DNA from: Bacteroidetes bacterium UBA6661
GTDB lineage: Bacteria > Bacteroidota > Bacteroidia > AKYH767-A > OLB10
Reading direction: 5' to 3'
DNA: 21,417 bases
Assembly: GCA_002455375.1 (NCBI GenBank)
Contig: DKKR01000053.1
Location: 1,837-23,253, forward strand
Shown: positions 15,298-21,417 of the stretch, piece by piece
How positions within the stretch are numbered: the stretch's first letter is position 1
How the letters are laid out: the number at the start of each line of letters is the position of its first letter
Translations under genes and position numbers: made by a program
The notes under the pieces: model-generated
What the model was told of the DNA's origin: nothing
Databases searched by the model: none
What the model saw: only the letters and a program-made list of their open reading frames with translations

Positions 15298-16212
15298 ATG
15301 AAAAAAAGTTTACTCGTACTTATCTCATGTTTATTTGTAAATACAAATATTCATGCACAAAGCAACACCACAAACATTGATGAGATAAATGCTAATCTTA
15401 AAAGCAATGAAATTGTTTATACCCAAAAATATCAGGCAATTTTTAATCAGCCAAAAATCACAAGTGTTTTAACGGGATGTGATTCTATAACAACTACCTA
15501 TTCCTCTAATAATGGACTTGCCGGAGCCATGTTTGATGTTATTGCAGACAGCAATTTAGTAATAAATGGAATCTACACCAACCTGTCTGTAGCTTCGGGT
15601 GTTTTTGAGATATATTACAAATATGGTTCAAGGGTTTTATATCTGCAAAACCCTACAGCCTGGACACTATTAGGAAGTGCCAGTGTAGTTAGTGCAGGTA
15701 TTGACGTGCCAACTTTTATTCCGATTGCTATGAATATTACCATGAACGCTGGTGACACTGTTGCATTTTATGTAACCAACACCAACGGTGGTTCAAGCGG
15801 ATTAAAATACACTAATGGTGTTGGCTCCGGAACCTTGTATATTGATAATGGTGCATTGAAAATATTTGAGGGTAATGGCATCACCTATCCATTCAACAGC
15901 CTGTTTGCTGACCGTGTATGGAATGGAACAATAAACTATTGTACAAACACTACAGGAATAAATAATCTGAAGAATAACAACATTACTATTTATCCAAACC
16001 CGGCAAGCGATTATTTAAAGTTTACTTTCGAGAACAATAATCTAAAAACATTAATCATTAAATCTTTGGATGGCAAAAAAATGTTTGACGCCATTAATAT
16101 CAATACTTCAGATTATATTTTTAAAAGAAACGGACTTGCTAAAGGCATTTATTTTTATCAGATATATTCAAATGACATTGAGGTTGCAAAAGGCAAATTC
16201 ATACTCAACTAA
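15298..16212 (+). CDS. Secreted protein with T9SS C-terminal sorting domain
   Basis: I place the start at the ATG at 15298 (304 aa). A signal peptide MKKSLLVLISCLFVNTNIHA follows directly, with cleavage before Gln21. Residues about 70-215 look like a single beta-sandwich ('AGAMFDVIA', 'FEIYYKYGS', 'AWTLLGSASV', 'AGDTVAFYVTNT', 'DRVWNGTINY'), a layout I have seen in other secreted Bacteroidota proteins but cannot name. Cys61 and Cys215 flank it and could form a disulfide. The last 75 residues ('ITIYPNPASDYLKFTF', 'KSLDGKKMF', 'GLAKGIYFYQIY') are a type A T9SS sorting domain, which is cleaved after outer-membrane passage. The protein is therefore a likely client of the machine encoded at 1-3792. 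There is no clear terminator after it and its substrate is unknown. Confidence 0.88.
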   Translation: MKKSLLVLISCLFVNTNIHAQSNTTNIDEINANLKSNEIVYTQKYQAIFNQPKITSVLTGCDSITTTYSSNNGLAGAMFDVIADSNLVINGIYTNLSVASGVFEIYYKYGSRVLYLQNPTAWTLLGSASVVSAGIDVPTFIPIAMNITMNAGDTVAFYVTNTNGGSSGLKYTNGVGSGTLYIDNGALKIFEGNGITYPFNSLFADRVWNGTINYCTNTTGINNLKNNNITIYPNPASDYLKFTFENNNLKTLIIKSLDGKKMFDAININTSDYIFKRNGLAKGIYFYQIYSNDIEVAKGKFILN

Positions 16213-16273
16213 GATTGCCATTTAATAAGCCGGCAGAAAAAACAGTTCATTATTAACGCTGGTAATTGTTTCT

Positions 16274-16582
16274 TTAATATACTTTTATGAAAGTGCGCTC
16301 TAATATGGAAGGTGCAAGTAGTTCAACACTGCTAGTTTGATTTATTATTCTTTTTAGAATATCAACACGGTAGAGCTAAGCACTGAGTGCTGTAGAGCCG
16401 AATTTAGATAATTGTTGAATGATTTTTTCCTGTTGTATTGTTATTTCGTTAAAAGCAGTAAAAGCATTTTCTTGCTAGGTGATTATTTTAACAAATGGTG
16501 CCAAATCTTTGTTGAGTTGAGCAATTGTTTGTTTAATAATTTGGCATCGTTGAAAGGTTTGTTTTGAAAGTTTACATTCTCC
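16274..16582 (-). pseudogene. Decayed paralogue of the small gene that follows aroQ
   Basis: Translated on the minus strand from about 16573 to a TAA at 16276-16274, this segment aligns to the intact small protein. The first 73 positions are ungapped, with 34 identities by hand count (for example 'QLNKDL', 'LYRVDI'), then come a 4-codon deletion and the shared 'ILERTFIK'. Damage: in-frame TAG at 16477-16475 and 16378-16376, both where the intact protein has Trp. An apparent 2-nt loss just after a start-like AATG (16577-16575) puts that ATG out of frame. The Shine-Dalgarno to ATG distance is collapsed to 1 nt, and the C terminus is about six residues shorter. The reading frame is otherwise unbroken. 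Together these indicate an older duplicate that is no longer expressed as a full protein. Confidence 0.82.
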
Positions 16583-16720
16583 AAAAATTATATCCGTTGA
16601 CAGCTTCCGAACTTTCAAACCATCCAACATGATTTATACTTTAAGATGAAAACTTTACCTACAGGTTTTATGACAGCCATACTTTTCATACAACATAAAC
16701 AAACGGTAATTCATTAATAA

Positions 16721-16751
16721 AAAAGTCCTGACTTTGATGGCCAGGACTTTT
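16721..16751 (-). terminator. Terminator of the beta-propeller operon
   Basis: The minus strand has AAAAGTCCTG, an 11-nt loop, CAGGACTTTT, then TTATTAATG. The 10-bp perfect stem with a U-rich tail lies 23 nt after the stop codon of the gene ending at 16774. The stem is also fully formed on the plus strand. Confidence 0.82.
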
Positions 16752-16773
16752 ATCAAAATGATTCTTTATTTTG

Positions 16774-18465
16774 TTATTCGGCAGATACTTTCAATATTTT
16801 CTTTCCTTCAAACACATAAATGCTTTTTCCGTCTAAGGAAACGATTGATTTTGAATTTTTACGTGAGTCGAAAAATTTTGCTTTACCGGAATTGGCATCT
16901 ATAGAAAAATAATCTCCTTTCTCTGTATCAAAGAAAATATTTTCTCCGAAAATTCCAGAAAACTCTCCTTTTTTAGTTTTTACGGCCCACACCTTTGCAC
17001 CCGTGGCAATGTTATGAGAAGAAACTCCCTTCTCCCCTAATACAATCACATTGTCTTTACTTACATTGTCACCTAACTCTGCAGGATTAACAATTTTTTC
17101 TGCCAACCCAATATCATCATCGCCTAATGCAATTTCATAGGCCTCTTTGCCTGTTTTATAATCTAAAGAGTACAATGCCTTACCGCTTGAAACAACAATA
17201 TTTTTACCGCTTGGGAAAATATTTGTAATTCCTTTTCTAAAGCGTTCAGAGTCCCATGATTTTGTACCATCATTAGTACTAAAAGCCTGCACTTCGTAAG
17301 GTTTAACATTTTGATATTTTATCGTTCTGAAATATTGTGTCCATTGTACATAGCCATTACCATAAGTTTGCTTTGATATTGCTTGCACTTCAACTGCACC
17401 TCCAATTTGTAAAATAATTTTATCATCAATTTTATATAAACCCGGAATAACTCTGGCATCTTTTATTTCGGGTGATGTCCAAATGAGTTTGCCTGAGTTG
17501 ACTTCATACTTTTTTAAATATTGACTTTTTCTGCTTTTTACATCTAAAATGTAAACATACTCACCGTCATATAATGGCTGTGCAATGGCTTCATATACTC
17601 CAAATCTCACAACTTGTCCATAAACTTTAGGCCTTACTAATTCTCTTGCAAAAGTCACATCGTAAGCTGCTGCCCAAATTGGACTTCCTGTTTTATATTC
17701 ATAAACCTGCAAGCCATTCAATTGTAAAAACAACTTATCGCCTCTTAAAAATATTTTGGCAACCGATTCGCGGGTAACGATTTTTCTCTCTACGATTCCA
17801 ACAAAAGTTTGCTCCCATAAAACATCACCGTTTTTGGCATTGATTTTTAAAATCTGATTTCTGAATCCTTTAAACATTGCCTGCCATGCGTTTCTGGGCA
17901 TGCTAATGATAACAATTGCATTTTCCTGCTCATCATAAAAGTACTTACCAACCGGTGTGCTAAATTTAACAGTTGACCATAGTTCTTCTCCGGTTCTGGC
18001 CTTTACCATCGTTAAATTTGTTTTGGTTACAATGGCATATGCATTCAATTCTGCAATGTAAATAACCTCATCCGGGTCGTCAATACCTTGATATTTATTG
18101 GTGCTCCACAGTTTTACACCTGTTTCCATATCAACAACTACCATTTGGTCTTTACCTGCTTTTTTGTCAAATAAAAACACTGCGTTTGATTCGTACATTG
18201 GAATCTGCAAATCTACTTTCCCAATTTGCTCATCAATTTCTTTAAACTTTTTACTCCATTTTACTTTACCGTCAACAGTAGAGACCATGGTAAACATTTT
18301 TTCATTACTACCATGTACAATTGCCTTTTCTTCGCTTAAGCCGGTTTCAGTAAAAGGATGTGTGGCTTCTATTTCCCACGTGGTTTTCATTTCATCGTAT
18401 TTTTGAGCATAGCTCATCACACTTGCTAAACCTATTGTAAGGCCAGTTAAAATTAGATTTTTCAT
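16774..18465 (-). CDS. Secreted PQQ-like beta-propeller protein
   Basis: The protein has 563 aa. A signal peptide MKNLILTGLTIGLASVMSYA, with cleavage before Gln21, predicts export. The mature part is made of repeating blades with the PQQ-propeller signature 'tGxxxW': 'TVDGKVKWSKKF', 'MENTGV-like' 'METGVKLWSTN', 'RTGEELWSTV', 'KNGDVLWEQT', 'KTGSPIWAAAY', 'NSGKLIWTSP' and 'NDGTKSWDSE', with later blades less regular. There is no T9SS sorting domain and no lipobox, so it is probably periplasmic. Enzymatic PQQ dehydrogenases carry further active-site motifs that I do not see, so it is more likely a scaffold or binding protein. It follows the WD40-like gene by 31 nt on the same strand, and the two form one operon with a terminator at 16721-16751. 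Confidence 0.85.
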   Translation of the reverse strand: MKNLILTGLTIGLASVMSYAQKYDEMKTTWEIEATHPFTETGLSEEKAIVHGSNEKMFTMVSTVDGKVKWSKKFKEIDEQIGKVDLQIPMYESNAVFLFDKKAGKDQMVVVDMETGVKLWSTNKYQGIDDPDEVIYIAELNAYAIVTKTNLTMVKARTGEELWSTVKFSTPVGKYFYDEQENAIVIISMPRNAWQAMFKGFRNQILKINAKNGDVLWEQTFVGIVERKIVTRESVAKIFLRGDKLFLQLNGLQVYEYKTGSPIWAAAYDVTFARELVRPKVYGQVVRFGVYEAIAQPLYDGEYVYILDVKSRKSQYLKKYEVNSGKLIWTSPEIKDARVIPGLYKIDDKIILQIGGAVEVQAISKQTYGNGYVQWTQYFRTIKYQNVKPYEVQAFSTNDGTKSWDSERFRKGITNIFPSGKNIVVSSGKALYSLDYKTGKEAYEIALGDDDIGLAEKIVNPAELGDNVSKDNVIVLGEKGVSSHNIATGAKVWAVKTKKGEFSGIFGENIFFDTEKGDYFSIDANSGKAKFFDSRKNSKSIVSLDGKSIYVFEGKKILKVSAE

Positions 18466-18496
18466 TTTTTATTGTTTGTTTGAATTATTTAATTGG

Positions 18497-20008
18497 TTAT
18501 ATGTTATTTTCAATATTAAAGGTATATCTGAATTTTAACCGCTGATTCGGTGAAACAACAATGTCTTTAAATTTATATTTCAACAACAAATCCTTTAGAG
18601 CATTTTGTTTTGGGATATCGGTTTTGTCATCCGATTCTGCAAAAATGGTAACTATCTGCCCTTTTTTCTGCACGGTTAAATCAAATAAGTATATTCCGGT
18701 TATGTTTAGTTTTATTATGTTTTTCGCTAAATCACTCCCCGGATTTTCTAAATCCGTATTTAACTGATTAATTGCTAATGATTGCAAGGAGTCGTTATCT
18801 TGCCCTTCAATATAATCTGTATATTCTTTTAAAGTTTCATAATTCCATTCTATAAGCTTTGTACCATTTGATAGGTAGGCAACGGGCTTTGTTTTGTTAA
18901 AAGAAAAATATATCGGAAAAATATTTGAGCTTCCTCTCCTGCCCTGATAACGGTATTGACCAACTTTGTTTTTATGATCGTTATTATCTATTAATACGAG
19001 CTTTCGTTTCCATCCTATAAAACCATCATTGTCAGAATAGCCGAAATAGTTAGAGTAAGCACTAAACTTATAATCTGCATCAGGCTCTGCTGTGGCATGA
19101 TAAATTTCTTTAACCAAGTTGCCATTGCTTGCATCTAACACCTGTATGTTTGTTTGTCTCCGATTATCAGCAGCAGCCATTGACAGGCCATTTAAAGCAC
19201 CTGTTCCAATTCGCTCTGCTATGACATTATGTGATAACAAATAGGTATGTTTATCATCTTTAGAGAATTTTATTGAATAAACAACATCTATTTCTTCTTT
19301 TGAATTATAAAGTTTCTTTAAATCGGGATAACTGTAAAAACTAATTAGTCGCTTGTTCTTTCTGGCAGCTTTTAGTTCACTTTTATTCTTACCAATAGAT
19401 TCTACTTCTTTAAATGCAGCTTTATCAGGATCAAACGAAAGTGCAATTAATTTGCTGTCGTGGCTGATAGCTGCCATTTCACAGTCTTCTACTTTCAACT
19501 GAGCTACTATTTTATTTGTCAAAAAATCTTTAACCACAATACCTTCATTTGATGATATTAAGATTTGTGTGCTGTTGTTTAAAAACTGTACTGAGTTTAC
19601 ATTGTTTCCTTCAGCAACAACTTTTCCATCAGCGGCATTTAAAATATAGTATTTAACATCTTTTACTTTTCTTGATGTAATTGCAGTCTTCAATGCAGAT
19701 GATTCCTGTAACAATATATATTGATCGTTCTCACTAAATTGAGGCTTACCTCCATTGTTTAATCCGGAAAGGCTTAAATTTTTCCAAACAGGGCTTACTT
19801 CAGTGTTAGCTTCTACATCACTTACATTAACAAAAAAGATACGTCCTTGTGAGGCCGTTAAAACTATCTTATCAGAGGCGTGATTGGTTTCAATACCTAA
19901 TATAGGATAATTACAATCGTTAATTGTTATAGTTCGGGTGCCGGCAGGCTGTGCATAAACAGTTGTTGTAAAAACAAGACTGAGTAACGTGAATAAAACA
20001 GACTTCAT
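18497..20008 (-). CDS. Secreted WD40-like beta-propeller protein with a TonB-C-like end
   Basis: The protein has 503 aa. A signal peptide MKSVLFTLLSLVFTTTVYA precedes Gln20. Residues about 30-400 show irregular propeller blades: hydrophobic strands followed by polar turns, such as 'DKIVLTASQGRIFFVNV', 'NDQYILLQES', 'STQILISSNEGIVVKDF', 'DSKLIALSFD' and 'IKFSKDDKHTYLLSHNV'. The last 75 residues ('GIYLFDLTVQKKGQIVTIF', 'NALKDLLLKYKFKDIV', 'QRLKFRYTFNI') resemble a TonB C-terminal-type alpha/beta fold. There is no lipobox or T9SS domain. It is the first gene of a two-gene propeller operon. The function is unknown; a periplasmic interaction module is the most I can infer. Confidence 0.78.
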   Translation of the reverse strand: MKSVLFTLLSLVFTTTVYAQPAGTRTITINDCNYPILGIETNHASDKIVLTASQGRIFFVNVSDVEANTEVSPVWKNLSLSGLNNGGKPQFSENDQYILLQESSALKTAITSRKVKDVKYYILNAADGKVVAEGNNVNSVQFLNNSTQILISSNEGIVVKDFLTNKIVAQLKVEDCEMAAISHDSKLIALSFDPDKAAFKEVESIGKNKSELKAARKNKRLISFYSYPDLKKLYNSKEEIDVVYSIKFSKDDKHTYLLSHNVIAERIGTGALNGLSMAAADNRRQTNIQVLDASNGNLVKEIYHATAEPDADYKFSAYSNYFGYSDNDGFIGWKRKLVLIDNNDHKNKVGQYRYQGRRGSSNIFPIYFSFNKTKPVAYLSNGTKLIEWNYETLKEYTDYIEGQDNDSLQSLAINQLNTDLENPGSDLAKNIIKLNITGIYLFDLTVQKKGQIVTIFAESDDKTDIPKQNALKDLLLKYKFKDIVVSPNQRLKFRYTFNIENNI

Positions 20009-20408
20009 AAGTTAAGCTTAAATACTTTATTCATACTTGAGATGTAAGAAGTTGACACATCATTTTGTGAGCTATTAATACGATAAATCGAAATATATGT
20101 TTCAAATCTCTTATGAAAGCGTATTGAATCAAACTTGTAGAAATAAATCCCGCAAAGACCTTAAAGAATACAGTACGAAAAGGGCTTAAAGAAAAAACTT
20201 TCGCATAGCTATGGCACTCAAAAAATTTTGTTTTTAGATATTCTGCTATAAGGTCGTTCTTTAGGCACTAAAAATATTTTTTGAAGTTAACTGGCAAGGT
20301 TCCAACTTTTCAACCTTCTAATCTATTCATCAAATATTAAAATCGGCAAATCATTAAATAATCTAATTAAACAAACATTCAAATCTTATAACTTTTATAC
20401 ATTATGAC
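20009..20408. other. 400-bp spacer with no gene seen
   Basis: The spacer is A/T-rich with no convincing open frame and no exact TAnnTTTG element for the propeller operon in either orientation. I noted a 10-bp palindrome TTAAGCTTAA near 20014 and two imperfect copies of GGCACT followed by A-rich and T-rich tracts near 20213 and 20264, about 51 bp apart. No terminator is evident for the small gene ending at 20409. Confidence 0.6.
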
Positions 20409-20744
20409 TTACCGATAGCTATTCCTGAACATAATTTTTATAAACGTCCGTTCAAGTATGGCTTGTGCAAGTGCTTGTTGATTATCCTGTTTACTCAAAA
20501 CTTTCTTTAATGCCTTTTCAGGGATATCTACTCTATATAGCCATGCATTTAAAGTTGAAGATCCTGACTTTGCCAATTGACGAATGATTACTTCTAATTG
20601 CATTACAATATCCTGATAAGCTGAAAAAGTATTGCCATTCCATGCTACAGTATATCCACAAGACAATAAATCTTTGTTTAACTGCACAACCGTTTGTTCA
20701 ATTAAGTCGCGCTGATGAAAATTCTGATTAGAAAGTTGTTCCAT
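20409..20744 (-). CDS. Small helical protein of unknown function, last gene of the queE-aroQ operon
   Basis: The protein has 111 aa from the ATG at 20744. GGAGG at 20755-20751 is the best Shine-Dalgarno site in the window. It lies 6 nt before this ATG, whereas the ATG at 20750 would directly touch it. The protein looks all-helical and soluble: an N-terminal amphipathic helix ('LIEQTVVQLNKDLLSCG'), 'WNGNTFSAYQDIVMQLEVIIRQLAKSG', the motif 'NAWLYRVDIPEKAL' and a C-terminal 'ALAQAILERTFIKIMF'. The 'LYRVDI' and 'ILERTFIK' segments are also the parts best kept in the pseudogene at 16274-16582, so they are probably the core. It starts 19 nt after the aroQ stop. I do not recognise a named family. 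Confidence 0.85.
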   Translation of the reverse strand: MEQLSNQNFHQRDLIEQTVVQLNKDLLSCGYTVAWNGNTFSAYQDIVMQLEVIIRQLAKSGSSTLNAWLYRVDIPEKALKKVLSKQDNQQALAQAILERTFIKIMFRNSYR

Positions 20745-20750
20745 TTCCAT

Positions 20751-20755
20751 CCTCC
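20751..20755 (-). promoter_or_regulatory. Strong Shine-Dalgarno site that decides the start of the small gene
   Basis: AAAAGGAGG on the minus strand ends at 20751. The site is unusual in this window, where most genes have no clear Shine-Dalgarno sequence. It puts the ATG at 20744 at optimal spacing and rules against the ATG at 20750. Confidence 0.75.
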
Positions 20756-20763
20756 TTTTCTTG

Positions 20764-21189
20764 TCAGGAGTTTATCAAAGCAATCAGTGCAAGACGGTAG
20801 GAATTTAATCCAAAGCCGGCAATTACACCTTTGCAATTTGCAGCAAGCAGGCTATTATGTCGGTACGGTTCGCGTGAATGAATATTTGAAATGTGCACTT
20901 CAACCACCGGTGACGGTATTGCCACAATAGCATCTGCTATGGCAACACTGGTATGGGTATAGCCTCCGGCATTGATGATTATGCCATCAGCTTTAAAACC
21001 CTGGTTGTGCAACAGGTTAATAATTTCACCTTCGACATTACTCTGAAATATTTCAATAGTATGTTCAGGAAATTCTTTTTTTAACATCATTGCAAAATCA
21101 TCAAATGTCTGATGCCCATAAATCTCAGGCTCACGTTTGCCAAGCAGATTCAGGTTAGGACCATTGATAATTACAATTCTTTTTGCCAT
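20764..21189 (-). CDS. aroQ: 3-dehydroquinate dehydratase, type II
   Basis: The protein has 141 aa, the normal length for the dodecameric type II enzyme. Motifs: 'INGPNLNLLGKREPEIYG' with the catalytic Tyr in 'EIYG', the active-site loop Arg (KRE), 'QSNVEGEIINLLH', 'IIINAGGYTHTSVAIADA', and 'VEVHISNIHSREPYRHNS' with the general-acid His and substrate-binding residues. 'AGFGLNSYRLAL' closes the protein. It removes water from 3-dehydroquinate in the shikimate route to aromatic amino acids. It begins 10 nt after the queE stop, and the small unknown gene follows 19 nt later, all on one transcript. Confidence 0.97.
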   Translation of the reverse strand: MAKRIVIINGPNLNLLGKREPEIYGHQTFDDFAMMLKKEFPEHTIEIFQSNVEGEIINLLHNQGFKADGIIINAGGYTHTSVAIADAIVAIPSPVVEVHISNIHSREPYRHNSLLAANCKGVIAGFGLNSYRLALIALINS

Positions 21190-21199
21190 AAGAAGCCTG

Positions 21200-21417
21200 T
21201 CAGGGAATATTTAAATATTTATGCGTCTGCAGCGATATTGCCCATTGGGGATTTCTCTTTACATAATCAATAATACCTGGCATCACTCTGTCGAATCTAC
21301 TGTATTCCGGTTGCAGAAAAAGTTTTGCAACACTTGAAACTTTACTTGCATTTTCTTCTGCCCATTTAAAATCCGACTCATTAAAAACAACTACCTTCAG
21401 TTCATTTGCTTTTTGCA
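21200..21417 (-). CDS. queE: 7-carboxy-7-deazaguanine synthase QueE (C-terminal 72 residues, cut by window edge)
   Basis: The minus-strand frame enters at 21417 and ends at TGA 21202-21200. The visible end reads 'ANELKVVVFNESDFKWAEENA', 'KLFLQPEYSRFD' and finally 'NPQWAISLQTHKYLNIP'. The 'FLQPE' strand and the terminal 'WxxSLQTHKYLNIP' are the signature of the radical-SAM enzyme QueE, which makes CDG for queuosine (preQ0/preQ1) synthesis. The catalytic CxxxCxxC region lies outside the window. It is the upstream gene of the operon queE-aroQ-small gene. Confidence 0.88.
   Translation of the reverse strand, partial: QKANELKVVVFNESDFKWAEENASKVSSVAKLFLQPEYSRFDRVMPGIIDYVKRNPQWAISLQTHKYLNIP

Larger units (their letters stand above)
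16213..16773. other. Spacer between two convergent genes, with a pseudogene and a terminator
   Basis: This 561-bp stretch has no intact gene. Bases 16274-16582 are a decayed paralogue of the small gene at 20409-20744, and 16721-16751 is the terminator of the minus-strand beta-propeller gene. The minus-strand frame of the pseudogene stays open upstream to an ATG at 16630 (51 codons before the first amber), but that extra N terminus resembles nothing in the intact copy. I see nothing else in the rest. Confidence 0.7.

Noticed and set aside
16274..16630. The left small-gene copy as a functional gene through amber recoding
   Set aside because: The ancestral-looking start is out of frame, the end is shortened, and TAG is the normal stop of topA in the same window.
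20211..20285. Two GGCACT-plus-A/T-tract copies about 51 bp apart as a repeat or the edge of a mobile element
   Set aside because: Similarity is mainly A/T runs around a 6-bp word. There are only two copies and no transposase or target duplication nearby.
16598..20325. Similar 'TTCCRAACTTT-CAAMC' phrases at about 16604-16625 and 20299-20322 as part of the small-gene duplication
   Set aside because: They lie on opposite sides of their respective small-gene copies, so they cannot belong to one duplicated unit. Low-complexity phrases of this type are common in A/T-rich spacers.
20715..20930. Plus-strand open frame antisense to aroQ and the small gene
   Set aside because: It overlaps two well-supported minus-strand genes and resembles no protein family.
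1..21417. CRISPR array, prophage, insertion sequence, tRNA or rRNA
   Set aside because: No regularly spaced repeats, transposase or integrase motifs, or recognisable RNA-gene folds were seen on either strand.

Overview
The window comes from a low-GC member of the Bacteroidota. The evidence is a PorP/SprF-GldK-GldL-GldM type IX secretion (T9SS) cluster, a secreted protein with a T9SS C-terminal sorting domain, a TopA that carries C-terminal repeats with a basic tail, promoters of the Bacteroidota type (TTTG, about 20 nt, TAnnTTTG), and mostly weak Shine-Dalgarno sites. I cannot name the genus. I found no tRNA, rRNA, CRISPR array, insertion sequence or prophage. Most of the window is chromosomal core.

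Layout. (1) 1-7699, all on the minus strand: topA, then an arginase-fold protein 2 nt downstream, then porP/sprF, gldK, gldL and gldM, which runs off the left edge. The order porP-gldK-gldL-gldM matches porP-porK-porL-porM of the T9SS core. PorP is an outer-membrane protein, GldK a lipoprotein of the periplasmic ring, and GldL/GldM form the inner-membrane motor. (2) 7700-7897 is a divergent control region with a very good promoter for miaB, a weaker one for topA, and a perfect 14-bp palindrome in the miaB leader. (3) 7898-13017, plus strand: miaB, an orphan sigma-54 activator, an LptE-like LPS-export lipoprotein, a long acidic repeat/TPR protein and secG. Three of these genes are joined by 1-nt stop/start overlaps, and the run ends at a hairpin. 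(4) 13202-15180: groES-groEL, closed by a strong terminator. (5) 15298-16212: a T9SS cargo protein with its own promoter element just behind the groEL terminator. (6) 16213-21417, minus strand: the 3' end of queE, aroQ and a small unrecognised gene form one operon. Downstream lie a pair of secreted beta-propeller genes.

The least expected find is in the apparently empty 16213-16773 spacer. It holds a decayed paralogue of the small gene that follows aroQ. It lies on the same strand, is alignable over about 95 codons, has two in-frame ambers exactly where the intact copy has Trp, and has a damaged start. The intact and decayed copies bracket the beta-propeller pair. The second is the arginase-fold protein beside topA, which has lost several metal ligands and is probably not an arginase. 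I did not find a clear, wholly new multi-gene system. The best leads are the small-gene/pseudogene pair around the propeller genes, the pseudo-arginase, and the sigma-54 activator translationally coupled to LPS export.
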